Translations under genes and position numbers: made by a program
The notes under the pieces: model-generated
What the model was told of the DNA's origin: nothing
Database searches by the model: none
Seen by the model: the letters and a program-made list of their open reading frames with translations, nothing else
Shown here: positions 14,658-21,880 of the stretch, piece by piece
Position numbering within the stretch: the first letter of the stretch is position 1
Layout of the letters: the number at the start of each line of letters is the position of its first letter
From: Sabulitectum sp036743055
GTDB taxonomy: Bacteria; Fermentibacterota; Fermentibacteria; Fermentibacterales; JCC-6
DNA length: 25,183 bases
Direction: 5' to 3'
Assembly (NCBI GenBank): GCA_036743055.1
Contig: DAINQE010000037.1
Span: 1 to 25,183, forward strand

Positions 14658-15302
14658 ATGCGCAAGGAACCTGAACACAAGTCCGCACGGGTCTTCATTG
14701 ACGGTCAGAATCTGTACCATCAGGCGAAGGAAGCCTTCAGCTATTTCTATCCGAACTATGATGTTTTAAAGCTCTCGCAGCTGGTCTGCCGTGCGAAAGG
14801 CTTTTCCCTTTCGGGCATTCATTTCTACACAGGTGTTCCCAGACCCCAGGACGATGAGCTCTGGTCACGCTTCTGGAACCGGAAGCTTTCCAGGATCTCC
14901 AGGATCGCAAGGGTCTTCACTCCTCCCATACGTTACAGTATGCAGACAGTCACAGAAAAGGACGGCGAAGGAAAAGCAGTGGAGAAAAAGATCCTTGTAG
15001 GCAGGGAAAAAGGAGTTGACATTCGAATAGCGATTGATGTTCTCAAAGCCTGCAGAACCAACGCATGCAATGCAGTTGTGATATTCAGTCAGGATCAGGA
15101 CCTTGTTGAAGCCGTCAAAGAAGCCAAGGCAATCGCAAAGAGTAATGACAGATGGTTCAAGATCGTTAGCGCATTTCCCGTAAGTAGCAGATCATCTAAC
15201 TCAAGGGGAATTAACCAGACAGACTGGTACAGGATCTCCAGGGAAGATTATGACAAATGCCTGGACACTCACTCATATTTGGAAGTGTTCTCCAGAAAGT
15301 AG
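14658..15302 (+). CDS. NYN/PIN-like domain protein (DUF88/LabA type)
   Basis: This protein of about 214 residues has the NYN (PIN-like) nuclease fold. ARVFIDGQNLYHQ lies at the N-terminus with the first acidic site. KGVDIRIAIDVLKAC lies mid-protein with a second. VVIFSQDQDLVEAVKEAK is the third conserved acidic block. NYN proteins are predicted metal-dependent RNases. The start is uncertain: ATG at 14658 has GGGG 6 nt before it, while TTG at 14646 sits at better distance from the GGAGGGGG inside the hairpin and would add four residues. Its codons are visibly richer in A+T than nifJ upstream or the gene downstream, which suggests transfer. It has its own strong promoter. Confidence 0.85.
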   Translation: MRKEPEHKSARVFIDGQNLYHQAKEAFSYFYPNYDVLKLSQLVCRAKGFSLSGIHFYTGVPRPQDDELWSRFWNRKLSRISRIARVFTPPIRYSMQTVTEKDGEGKAVEKKILVGREKGVDIRIAIDVLKACRTNACNAVVIFSQDQDLVEAVKEAKAIAKSNDRWFKIVSAFPVSSRSSNSRGINQTDWYRISREDYDKCLDTHSYLEVFSRK

Positions 15303-15340
15303 TCATTTGCTTTCATCATCAGACCAGAGGAACAGACCTG

Positions 15341-15829
15341 ATGGAATTTCCCGAGATACCCAACACGATCTTTCATAGAAGGGTTAAAATGAAGCTGAGA
15401 TCCGCGGTGGTGTCGTTCACCGACCAGGAGATAAACGCCATTTTGAAGAAGCAGGACCTTCCGGTGACCTCGATAGATGTGAAGTGTGTGGGAGGAAGGA
15501 TGAACGTGAGGGTGAAGAAGGGGCTGAACTTCAAGTTCAGCATAGTCTTCGGAGCCGACGGCAGGCACCTGACCGCCACCGTTGATGCCGGCGCCCTGGG
15601 GAACCCCATCGTTCCAGGGATCCTGTCGAGAATAGCGGAGTCCGCTTCCCAGTGGGGCGTGACCCTCTGTGGAAGAACCATAGTGTTCGACCCCCACAGG
15701 GCCATGGAGGCCGCCGGCATCACAGGCGACTTCAGGGTGGAACGAACCGCAGTGGGGGCCGGGGAGCTGGTTTTCGCCCTGGAGGGCGACCTTCCCCTGG
15801 ATCAGTTCGACGCTACATCTCTCCCTTGA
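15341..15829 (+). CDS. Small hypothetical protein
   Basis: This protein of about 162 residues has no signal peptide or membrane helix in the chosen form. Its central part alternates beta-type strands (GGRMNVRVKKGLNFKFSIVF, then RHLTATVDAGALG). This loosely resembles lipid-binding DUF2993-like proteins, but the likeness is weak and I do not assign a function. The ATG at 15341 has AGAGG 10 nt upstream. An internal ATG at 15389 has AAGGG 5 nt upstream and is equally possible. Base composition returns to the G+C-rich norm here, unlike the NYN gene 38 bp upstream. The 3' end overlaps the convergent candidate selenoprotein gene by 17 bp. Confidence 0.6.
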   Translation: MEFPEIPNTIFHRRVKMKLRSAVVSFTDQEINAILKKQDLPVTSIDVKCVGGRMNVRVKKGLNFKFSIVFGADGRHLTATVDAGALGNPIVPGILSRIAESASQWGVTLCGRTIVFDPHRAMEAAGITGDFRVERTAVGAGELVFALEGDLPLDQFDATSLP

Positions 15830-16385
15830 TGACCATCATTGGCGGGAAGGAATAGGCGTAACCGGTCTCCGCGGCTGCCCCTGTGGCGGAAAGGAACAGG
15901 TTATCCCCCGAGTCCCAGCTCCATACGTACATGCTGCCGCTTATGTGGGAGAAGGAGAAGTCGATGAGGAGATCACCTCCCTGGTAATCCCATGGTGAAT
16001 CAAGGGAGAACACCACCACTCCCCGGCCGTTGTCCGAGGCGGTGACCGAGGCTCCTGCGAAAACCTGTGTCATGGTCGATCCACTGGCCAGGTTCTCCGC
16101 AAAGCCGTTTTCAAGCTCGGGGCCTGCCGCGGTTCCCAGGCTCATGCGGAAGTTCTCCAGCACCACTGAAGAAGCACCCATGGGTGACCTTGCGAATCCT
16201 ATGGAGGTTATGGTCATCGGACCGTTGAGGTACTCCTCAGGCACCACCACCTGGTAGTGCTTGGCTGAGGAACCTCAACCTCCGCAGAAGGGTTCCGAAG
16301 CGGGCTGTACCTCTTCGCCAACGACTATCTCAACGGCCAGGGCGGAGCAGACCGCCGCAACGAGCATCAGAGAAGCAAAACGCAT
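15813..16385 (-). CDS. Candidate secreted selenoprotein, CGGU motif, in-frame TGA
   Basis: Read from the ATG at 16385 the frame runs 190 codons with a single in-frame TGA at codon 37 (16277-16275). AAAGGA lies 5 nt before the ATG. Residues 1-17 form a signal peptide (MRFASLMLVAAVCSALA), followed by EPFCGG, the TGA, then GSSAKHYQVVVPEEYL in the same frame. Downstream is a 150-residue beta-rich, Gly/Ser-rich extracytoplasmic domain. If TGA is selenocysteine, Cys34-Gly-Gly-Sec37 is a CxxU redox motif. A stem-loop of bacterial SECIS type follows. The part after the TGA has no ribosome binding site or signal peptide of its own, which argues against an independent gene. It lies 12 bp behind the GH18 gene. 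The alternative is a pseudogene or a sequence error (for example TGG to TGA). Confidence 0.55.
16235..16277 (-). promoter_or_regulatory. SECIS-like stem-loop after the in-frame TGA
   Basis: On the minus strand the TGA (16277-16275) is followed after 4 nt by CCTCAG (16270-16265), a 4-nt bulge CCAA, GCACTACC (16260-16253), loop AGGT (16252-16249), GGTGGTGC (16248-16241) and CTGAGG (16240-16235). This gives 6 plus 8 base pairs with only one G-U pair. The apical loop lies 22 nt after the TGA and has G at its second position. Both fit the published bacterial SECIS consensus, as I recall it (loop about 16-37 nt from UGA, a G in the first two loop bases). The E. coli fdhF SECIS loop also contains AGGU. 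Confidence 0.55.
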
Positions 16386-16397
16386 GTCGTCCTTTCA

Positions 16398-18203
16398 TCA
16401 GTGGATGAGCAATACTTTCCTGGTCTGGACCGACCCTCCGTGCCGGAGGGACAGGAAGTATACTCCCCGGGTCTCCGTTTCGTTCCATGTTACGCATTCC
16501 CCCGGCTGCAGCTCCATTTCCCATTGGAGCCTTCCCGAGACGTCGTGAACGGCAAGGTGTCCGCCGGAAGCGGAGATCACGGTGAAGGAGGATGCCGGGC
16601 TGGCTGAAACCTGAAAACCGCCGGGGACTGTTGCAGTCCCTTCATTTGCCACGCCGGTGAACTCAGTGAAGCGAACCGCGTCCACCACTATCCTCTCCCC
16701 GGCTGTTCCCGTGCAGTCCCCCGCTGTTACCGAAAGGCCTCCGGAGGCGCCGTAGGGCCCTCCCAGGGAAACCCACTGCCCGGGAAATGCGCTCTGGTCC
16801 ACTGAAACGCTGTCCACCCCTGCTCCATGGATGATATGGTAGGTGACCTGGGCCTCTCCCGATGGAGGTATGAACACATCAAGGGAGTACGATGATGAGC
16901 TGTCGGGGAGTTCCATATCCCACTGCACCCAGTTCACGTCCGGCCCCGATGAGATCGAACCTGTATAGAAGTATGTGTGGTACTGGCCCCCTTCGGTATA
17001 AGGGTGCCAGTAGGAGGAGGGGCCGTGGAGAACGCAGCTGTTCTCCAGGTTATCGGTGATCATGTCCTTCTCCACGGGGGAGGTGAAGCTCTCCTCGAGC
17101 TGATCCCAGAGCTCAGGCCTGTCGCCGTCGTAGCCCAGGGCCCAGATGCCAACGCCCTGCATCCCCGCCATGCGCACCATGTCGTATTTCAGTTCGAGGG
17201 ACTCGGCGCTGTCGTACCAGCCCTGGTTCCAGCCCCCGGACTGGAATGCGTAGTAAGGGGTGAGGGACTCTTCGTCCCAGAGCGCACCGTATGTGGCGGC
17301 CCTTGCCGCCAGTGTGGTGTAGAAAAGGGTGGAGCATCCTGATCCCGGGGAATGGGGATACTGGGTATCGGTTTCCCACTGATGACCGTAATAAGGAAGC
17401 CCCCACACAAGTTTCTCGTGGGCTTCAGGGGCGTACCTTACATAGTCGCAGAGGGCCCAAGCCATGTTGCTGGATGACTCCGGGGAACTGCCCCACCCGG
17501 TGAGGGGGGCATTGGGGCCGGCAACGGAGCTCCACGAACCGGCGAATGCGTAGCACATGATCATAAGGGCGTCGCAGCTCTCCGCCAGGGAACTGTAGTC
17601 GAAGGCTCCTCCCCAGTCCACCACCGGTGTGCAGATGGAGATGTGAGCATCGGGCAGTGAATCCCTGAGTTCCTCCATGAAGGTCACCAGGTTCTCCGCG
17701 TCGGCGCTCTGAACGTTCTCGAAATCGATGCACACCCCATCGGCGGATGTTCCCTCAACCAGAGATATCAGCTCGGAAATGGCTGTGGCCTTACCGGTTG
17801 TGAGAATGGAGTGGATGGACGAACCGGAGAAGTTAGTCACGGTAACCGCCACCTCAGCCCCTGCGGCGTGGGCCTGGTCCATCGCCGTCTGGAAGACCGA
17901 GGGATAGCCGTGATAGTTGGTTATGCTTCCCGACGGCCCCATGTCCACCGAGAAAACCGCAAGCACCGAGATGAGGTCGTACTGCAGCCAGGCCTGGTTC
18001 ACCCAGTAGGGGAGGAAGCCGTAAACGGTGTATTCCAGTTCATTGTCGCCTGTGATGTCATGGATGTCTACTGTTCCGTATGTCCTTCCTCCGAACTCCT
18101 CCACGAAAGCCTGGTGAACCGAGGGATAGTGCACTGCATCCGCATTCAGACCTTCCAGAGGACCCCCTGTGAGCATTACGGGAACAATGAGAGCTGTAAG
18201 CAT
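16398..18203 (-). CDS. Secreted GH18-type glycoside hydrolase, multidomain
   Basis: This 601-residue exported protein has an N-terminal signal peptide. Residues about 55-370 form a GH18 TIM barrel. YGFLPYWVNQ is a typical first strand, and ADGVCIDFENV carries the catalytic DxxxxDxE signature with Glu162 as proton donor. IMCYAF and GVGIWALGYDGD follow the family order, so chitinase or spore-peptidoglycan-hydrolase-like activity on GlcNAc polymers is likely. Residues about 385-515 look like a golvesin/Xly carbohydrate-binding-like domain. The last ~85 residues (VHDVSGRLQWEME, then RGVYFLSL and QTRKVLLIH) resemble a type A sorting tail of Bacteroidetes-like secretion systems. AAGGAGA precedes the ATG. 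The candidate selenoprotein follows in the same operon. Confidence 0.85.
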   Translation of the reverse strand: MLTALIVPVMLTGGPLEGLNADAVHYPSVHQAFVEEFGGRTYGTVDIHDITGDNELEYTVYGFLPYWVNQAWLQYDLISVLAVFSVDMGPSGSITNYHGYPSVFQTAMDQAHAAGAEVAVTVTNFSGSSIHSILTTGKATAISELISLVEGTSADGVCIDFENVQSADAENLVTFMEELRDSLPDAHISICTPVVDWGGAFDYSSLAESCDALMIMCYAFAGSWSSVAGPNAPLTGWGSSPESSSNMAWALCDYVRYAPEAHEKLVWGLPYYGHQWETDTQYPHSPGSGCSTLFYTTLAARAATYGALWDEESLTPYYAFQSGGWNQGWYDSAESLELKYDMVRMAGMQGVGIWALGYDGDRPELWDQLEESFTSPVEKDMITDNLENSCVLHGPSSYWHPYTEGGQYHTYFYTGSISSGPDVNWVQWDMELPDSSSSYSLDVFIPPSGEAQVTYHIIHGAGVDSVSVDQSAFPGQWVSLGGPYGASGGLSVTAGDCTGTAGERIVVDAVRFTEFTGVANEGTATVPGGFQVSASPASSFTVISASGGHLAVHDVSGRLQWEMELQPGECVTWNETETRGVYFLSLRHGGSVQTRKVLLIH

Positions 18204-18259
18204 GATTCTCCTTCCTTCATGGGAGGAACATCTGGAGCATCAGCCCTGAAAGCAACCGC

Positions 18260-19651
18260 TCAGTCCCCCAGCGGGATGTCGTGCTTCCTTCCCAGAAGGT
18301 CGATCCTCCGCCAGACTCCCCTTCTGAACCGGAAGAAGAAAACCCCGGCGAACACCGCCACATAGAAGCTGGTGAACATCCAGAGAGGCACTATTCCCGC
18401 ATCCTTCACGAAGTAGAGGAAGAGTATCCCCGGTATCCAGAACAGCCAGGCCAGCGCCCCGGAGGCAAGCACCACGAACCTGGTGTCGCCTGCGCCCCTT
18501 AGCGCTCCGCTGTACATCAGGCTCACCGCGTCGAAGATGCCCCAGAGGGCAACGATGGCCAGGAGGCTGGCGGTGGTGGATGAAAGCTCCTGCAGGGTGC
18601 AGGCGGAGTCCGGGCTGTAGAACAGCTTAGTGTAGAATCCGGGGAAGAGTACGAAGGACAGGGCCAGGGGAACGAAGTAGCAGAGGGATACAAGGAGGGT
18701 ACGCCTGGTGGCGCGCACCGCCAGGTCCGGCTGCCCCATCCCGATGCACCTTCCCACGATCACCGTGGTGGCGAAGCTGAACCCCAGCAGCGGATTGAAG
18801 GCCAGGTTGTTCACGCTGAAGGCGATGTTGTTCGCGGTGAAGTCCACGGGCCCCAGCCTTCCGGCGATGAAAATGAAAAGTGTGAAACTGGATACGTCCA
18901 TGAACACCTGAAGGCCCGAGGGAAGGCCGAACCTGATTATCCTGGCGGAGAGGGCCCTGCTGAAGCGGAAGTGCTCCCTGGTACGATAAGCCCGGGCCAC
19001 GGGGCCGTTGTATGCAGCCAGTGTCAGGATGGTCCCGGGTACGAAGGAGGCAATGGCGGTTGCTATACCGGCTCCCTCTATGCCCATCTCCGGGAAACCC
19101 AGCTTCCCGAATATCAGCAGGTAATCCAGCACCACATTGACCCCGGCACCCGCCAGAACGGCCACCATTGCCGGAACCGTCTTCCCCCTGCCGTTCCAGA
19201 AGGATGAGGCGGCGGTGGTGAACACCGGTCCCGCGCTGGAGAGCATCAGTATGGTGAAGTAGGTCCGCTCCAGGGCAAGCACTTCAGGGGCGTGTCCGCT
19301 CAGGTCCAGAATGTGGAGCCCCGGAATGGTCAGGGCGGCCAGCAGCGGAACCGAAAAGACGGTAAGGAACAGCGCCTGGGCCAGTGAGCGGCTGCAGCCC
19401 CCCCTGTCACCGGCGCCGTAGTACTGGGAAACGAATGTGCCCGCGTATCCCACCGTTCCGAACACCACGCACATGAGGGTGAAGCTCAGTATCCCCGCCG
19501 GCAGCGCAGCCTGGAGCTCCAGCTGGCTGTGCTGTGCAAGGAAGAGCCTGTCGCAGAACATCATTATGGTGCGGCCGGCCATCCCGGCGATGATGGGCAG
19601 GGAAACAGCAAGTATCTCCCTGTATGCGTCCGGAGCCCTCACGGGTTTCAC
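18260..19651 (-). CDS. MATE family efflux transporter
   Basis: This 463-residue protein has about twelve membrane segments in two homologous halves. The MATE pattern appears early (ILAVSLPIIAGMAGRTIMMF, then GTFVSQYYGAGDRGGCSRSL) and again in the second half (SFATTVIVGRCIGMGQPDLA). PEMGIEGAGIATAIAS is another typical block. These transporters export cationic or toxic organic compounds using a Na+ or H+ gradient. The start is a GTG at 19651 with AAGGGG about 9 nt before it. The GH18 gene follows 56 bp downstream on the same strand with its own ribosome binding site. Substrate cannot be predicted. Confidence 0.92.
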   Translation of the reverse strand: MKPVRAPDAYREILAVSLPIIAGMAGRTIMMFCDRLFLAQHSQLELQAALPAGILSFTLMCVVFGTVGYAGTFVSQYYGAGDRGGCSRSLAQALFLTVFSVPLLAALTIPGLHILDLSGHAPEVLALERTYFTILMLSSAGPVFTTAASSFWNGRGKTVPAMVAVLAGAGVNVVLDYLLIFGKLGFPEMGIEGAGIATAIASFVPGTILTLAAYNGPVARAYRTREHFRFSRALSARIIRFGLPSGLQVFMDVSSFTLFIFIAGRLGPVDFTANNIAFSVNNLAFNPLLGFSFATTVIVGRCIGMGQPDLAVRATRRTLLVSLCYFVPLALSFVLFPGFYTKLFYSPDSACTLQELSSTTASLLAIVALWGIFDAVSLMYSGALRGAGDTRFVVLASGALAWLFWIPGILFLYFVKDAGIVPLWMFTSFYVAVFAGVFFFRFRRGVWRRIDLLGRKHDIPLGD

Positions 19652-19793
19652 AGGATGAACCCCTTACAGTACGTTATTGTCTCGATCACAGCAATCATTT
19701 CGGGATATTCCATTTCATGGGTGTGGTGCGGCGGGGGTCAATATTGCTCAGCAGACGAGCAACCGCAACTTTTCCGCTGCCTTGAGGGGGGTG

Positions 19794-19918
19794 TTTACAC
19801 CTGATAGTGATGGTGCATATTACTTTCTGTGTCCCAGGAGGGGGCACCGCCGGGTCTCATCGGTGTCATGTGGGGCTTCGGATGATTTTGCAGATGGCAT
19901 ACATGAAAGGGATACGCA
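19794..19918 (+). promoter_or_regulatory. Promoter and ~90-nt leader of the first RRM gene
   Basis: TTTACA (19794-19799), 18 bp, TATTAC (19818-19823) is followed by a leader holding the blocks TCCCAGG, CTCAT-NN-GTGTCAT, AGATGGCAT and ATGAAAGGGATAC in fixed order. The same promoter and blocks precede the second RRM gene. The last block contains the Shine-Dalgarno AAAGGGA. The distal TCCC could pair with GGGA of the ribosome binding site (inference). Confidence 0.6.
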
Positions 19919-20161
19919 ATGAACCTGTATGTGGGCAACCTGGCCTGGGGCGTTGACGACGATTCTCTCAGGGAGTTCTTCGAGAACTACGGCGAAGTTA
20001 CGGCGGCAAGGGTGATAACTGACAGGGAAACCGGCCGCAGCCGTGGTTTCGGATTCGTGGAAATGCCTGAGGAAGCTGCGAGGAACGCAATTGCGCAGGC
20101 AGACGGGGTTGAACTCGATGGCAGGCCTCTCAGAATCAGCGAAGCCAGACCGAGACGCTAG
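19919..20161 (+). CDS. RNA-recognition-motif (RRM) protein, copy 1
   Basis: This 80-residue protein is a single RRM domain. RNP2 is LYVGNL at residues 3-8 and RNP1 is RGFGFVEM at about 43-50, with the aromatic residues that stack on RNA bases. The short C-terminus is basic (SEARPRR). Bacterial single-RRM proteins of this size (Rbp type) bind RNA and are in several groups cold-induced. It is close to the second copy 174 bp downstream (protein differences are few and mostly conservative), so this is a tandem duplication. An intrinsic terminator separates the two, so they are separate transcription units with near-identical control regions. Confidence 0.95.
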   Translation: MNLYVGNLAWGVDDDSLREFFENYGEVTAARVITDRETGRSRGFGFVEMPEEAARNAIAQADGVELDGRPLRISEARPRR

Positions 20162-20178
20162 CGAAATGCCGGATTTTG

Positions 20179-20204
20179 GGCGGCCTGAACGGGCCGCCTT
20201 TTTT
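20179..20204 (+). terminator. Intrinsic terminator of the first RRM gene
   Basis: GGCGGCC (20179-20185) and GGCCGCC (20192-20198) form a 7-bp stem with a 6-nt loop, followed by TTTTTT (20199-20204). It lies 17 bp behind the stop codon. Confidence 0.88.
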
Positions 20205-20212
20205 ATCAGGTA

Positions 20213-20335
20213 TTTACATTCCTTTTTAATGATGCATATTACCCGCTGATTCCCAGGTGAGGAATCCGACCGAGACTCATTTGTGTCATCGTGATCGTCG
20301 GTTGCTTTTGAGATGGCATTGATGAAAGGGATACC
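20213..20335 (+). promoter_or_regulatory. Promoter and ~90-nt leader of the second RRM gene
   Basis: TTTACA (20213-20218), 18 bp, TATTAC (20237-20242) exactly copies the layout at copy 1, and both promoters share GCATATTAC over the -10. The leader repeats the blocks TCCCAGG, CTCAT-NN-GTGTCAT, AGATGGCAT and ATGAAAGGGATAC. Spacing differs by one or two bases, while the sequence between blocks has diverged. Confidence 0.6.
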
Positions 20336-20578
20336 ATGAATCTTTACGTAGGCAACCTTTCCTGGGGTGTAGACGATGAATCACTCAGGAACTTTTTCGA
20401 AAACTACGGCGAAGTTACCGACGCAAGGGTAATAACCGACAGAGACTCTGGCCGCAGCCGTGGTTTCGGATTTGTCGAGATGCCTGAAGAAGCAGCGAGA
20501 AACGCAATATCAAACGCAGACGGCACCGAGCTCGACGGCAGGCCCATCAGGGTCAGCGAGGCCAGGCCCAAGCGCTAG
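20336..20578 (+). CDS. RNA-recognition-motif (RRM) protein, copy 2
   Basis: This 80-residue paralogue of the preceding gene has RNP2 (LYVGNL), RNP1 (RGFGFVEM) and a basic tail (SEARPKR). Differences from copy 1 cluster on the surface loops: D/A at VTDARV, SNADGTELDG for QADGVELDG, and K for R near the end. It should bind RNA in the same way. Its own promoter, leader and terminator make it independently expressed. Conserved blocks upstream of both copies hint at a shared post-transcriptional control, perhaps feedback by the RRM proteins themselves (inference). Confidence 0.95.
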   Translation: MNLYVGNLSWGVDDESLRNFFENYGEVTDARVITDRDSGRSRGFGFVEMPEEAARNAISNADGTELDGRPIRVSEARPKR

Positions 20579-20596
20579 AATCATAGTTCCTCGAAA

Positions 20597-20625
20597 GGGC
20601 GGCCGACCGGCCGCCCTTTTCTTTT
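20597..20625. terminator. Bidirectional terminator between convergent units
   Basis: GGGCGGCC (20597-20604) and GGCCGCCC (20609-20616) form an 8-bp stem with loop GACC. Flanking AAA and TTTT extend it, and TTTTCTTTT follows on the plus strand. It ends the second RRM transcript. The minus-strand reading has a short TTT tail and may also end the operon stopping at 20643. Confidence 0.85.
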
Positions 20626-20642
20626 CAGTGCTATTCAGGCCG

Positions 20643-20978
20643 TCAGTGGTCGCAGGCGTTGGCCCCGGTTTCAAGGGATCCAGCGAGGTATCTCTCGACT
20701 ATTTCCCTTGCCGCTCCGCCGGATGCTCCGGTAACCACCTGCACACCATTCGCGTTGAATATGGTCTGGGCCCTGGAACCCATCCCCCCGGCTATCACCA
20801 GGGAGACTCCCTTAGCGGCCAGCCATGGCGGCAGAAGCCCCGGCTCGTGGGGAGGGGGCACATCTTCGGTAATGGACTTGATCTCTCCGTTCTCCACCTC
20901 CACGATGGCGAACTCGCTGCAGTGCCCGAAGTGCATGCACAGGGCGCCCTGCGCCATTGGTATAGCTATCTTCATCAT
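20643..20978 (-). CDS. NifX/NifB-type cofactor-binding protein, ORP family (a)
   Basis: This 111-residue protein has the dinitrogenase iron-molybdenum cofactor (COG1433) fold. It starts with the MKIAIPMAQG strand, then MHFGHCSEFAIVEVE, LPPWLAAKGVSLVIAGGMGSRA and NGVQVVTGASGG. Family members bind Mo/Fe/Cu-sulfur cofactors; the Orange Protein of Desulfovibrio is one. The last residues (NACDH) add a Cys and His that could be metal ligands. The start overlaps the Mrp stop by 4 bp (ATGA), so the two are translationally coupled. It is the last gene of the sigma-54 operon and a good candidate for the ORP itself, though which of the three paralogues plays that role is uncertain. Confidence 0.9.
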   Translation of the reverse strand: MMKIAIPMAQGALCMHFGHCSEFAIVEVENGEIKSITEDVPPPHEPGLLPPWLAAKGVSLVIAGGMGSRAQTIFNANGVQVVTGASGGAAREIVERYLAGSLETGANACDH

Positions 20979-21880
20979 TCCTCCGAAAGATCGAGAAGGG
21001 GCTCAATGAGCTTCTCGAACCTCTTTGCAGTTTCGGTCTTTCCGTAGTTGTAAACGAACGGCTTCCCAGCGTCGCTGGAGAGCCCCACATTGGGATCGAT
21101 GGGTATGCTGCCCAGGAAGGGCACCCCGGCGGCCTCGGCCATCTTCCTTCCGTTCTCGCCTTTGAAGATGGGGGTTTCCTCACCGCAGTGGGGGCAGACG
21201 AAGCCGCTCATGTTCTCAACGATGCCAAGCACAGGCAGGCCCAGCTGCCTGCAGAAGTCCAGCGACTTCCTCACGTCGGCGGCGGCAACGTCCTGGGGAG
21301 TGGTCACCATCACCGCGCCGTCCATGTCCCCCACCAGCTGCACCGCTGACAGGGGTTCGTCGCCGGTGCCCGGAGGGGAGTCGATTATGAGGTAGTCCAG
21401 CTCTCCCCACTTCACATCCCGGAGCAGCTGCTCTATCACTCCCATCTTCATCGGGCCGCGCCATATCACCGCGCTGTCGCGGTTGTCCAGCAGGAATCCC
21501 ACCGACATGACCTTGAGCCCGCCGATCTCCACCGGGAGCAGGTTCTGCCCGTCGGTCTGAACACCTGCGTTCACCAGGCCCAGCATGGTGGGAATGGAGG
21601 GACCGTGTATGTCCACATCCAGCAGGCCTACCTTCTTCCCTGCCAGGGAAAGGGATATTGCAAGGTTTACAGCAACCGTGCTCTTCCCAACGCCGCCCTT
21701 CCCGGAAAGGACAACGATCTTGTGCCGTATGCCCTTCATCCGAAGGACCAGCTTCTGCCTCTTCAGGTAGTCGTCGTCGCTCTCGCCGGGTCTCTGTGCT
21801 GAAGCCTCGCAGCTTCCGTCGGAACAGGAACCGCAGTTCCCTGAACAGCCGGTTCCCTCTTTCACTTCAGTTTCCGCCAT
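20975..21880 (-). CDS. Mrp/NBP35 family Fe-S carrier ATPase
   Basis: This 301-residue ATPase belongs to the Mrp/ApbC/NBP35 group that binds and delivers [4Fe-4S] clusters. The N-terminus has a Cys cluster (Cys12, 16, 19, 24), similar in kind to Nbp35. The deviant Walker A is SGKGGVGKST at 59-68, followed by DVDIHGPSIPTMLG, IIDSPPGTGDEPLS, and the cluster-bridging CPHCGEETP near 230. All core motifs are intact. In Desulfovibrio vulgaris an Mrp-family protein (DVU2109) is encoded beside the Orange Protein, and a NifX-type gene follows directly here too. The N-terminus overlaps the preceding MinD-like gene by 19 bp. Confidence 0.93.
   Translation of the reverse strand: MAETEVKEGTGCSGNCGSCSDGSCEASAQRPGESDDDYLKRQKLVLRMKGIRHKIVVLSGKGGVGKSTVAVNLAISLSLAGKKVGLLDVDIHGPSIPTMLGLVNAGVQTDGQNLLPVEIGGLKVMSVGFLLDNRDSAVIWRGPMKMGVIEQLLRDVKWGELDYLIIDSPPGTGDEPLSAVQLVGDMDGAVMVTTPQDVAAADVRKSLDFCRQLGLPVLGIVENMSGFVCPHCGEETPIFKGENGRKMAEAAGVPFLGSIPIDPNVGLSSDAGKPFVYNYGKTETAKRFEKLIEPLLDLSEE

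Noticed and set aside
15813..16250. Independent gene starting at the GTG at 16250
   Set aside because: No Shine-Dalgarno precedes this GTG and the frame is in phase with an upstream signal peptide and strong start at 16385. I therefore treat it as the C-terminal part of the gene interrupted by the in-frame TGA.
19652..19793. RNA gene or extra small gene between the MATE and RRM genes
   Set aside because: I looked for a tRNA cloverleaf and small frames with ribosome sites and found only a 6-bp inverted repeat (TTGCTC/GAGCAA, 19744-19762) and GTGTTTACAC overlapping the RRM promoter.
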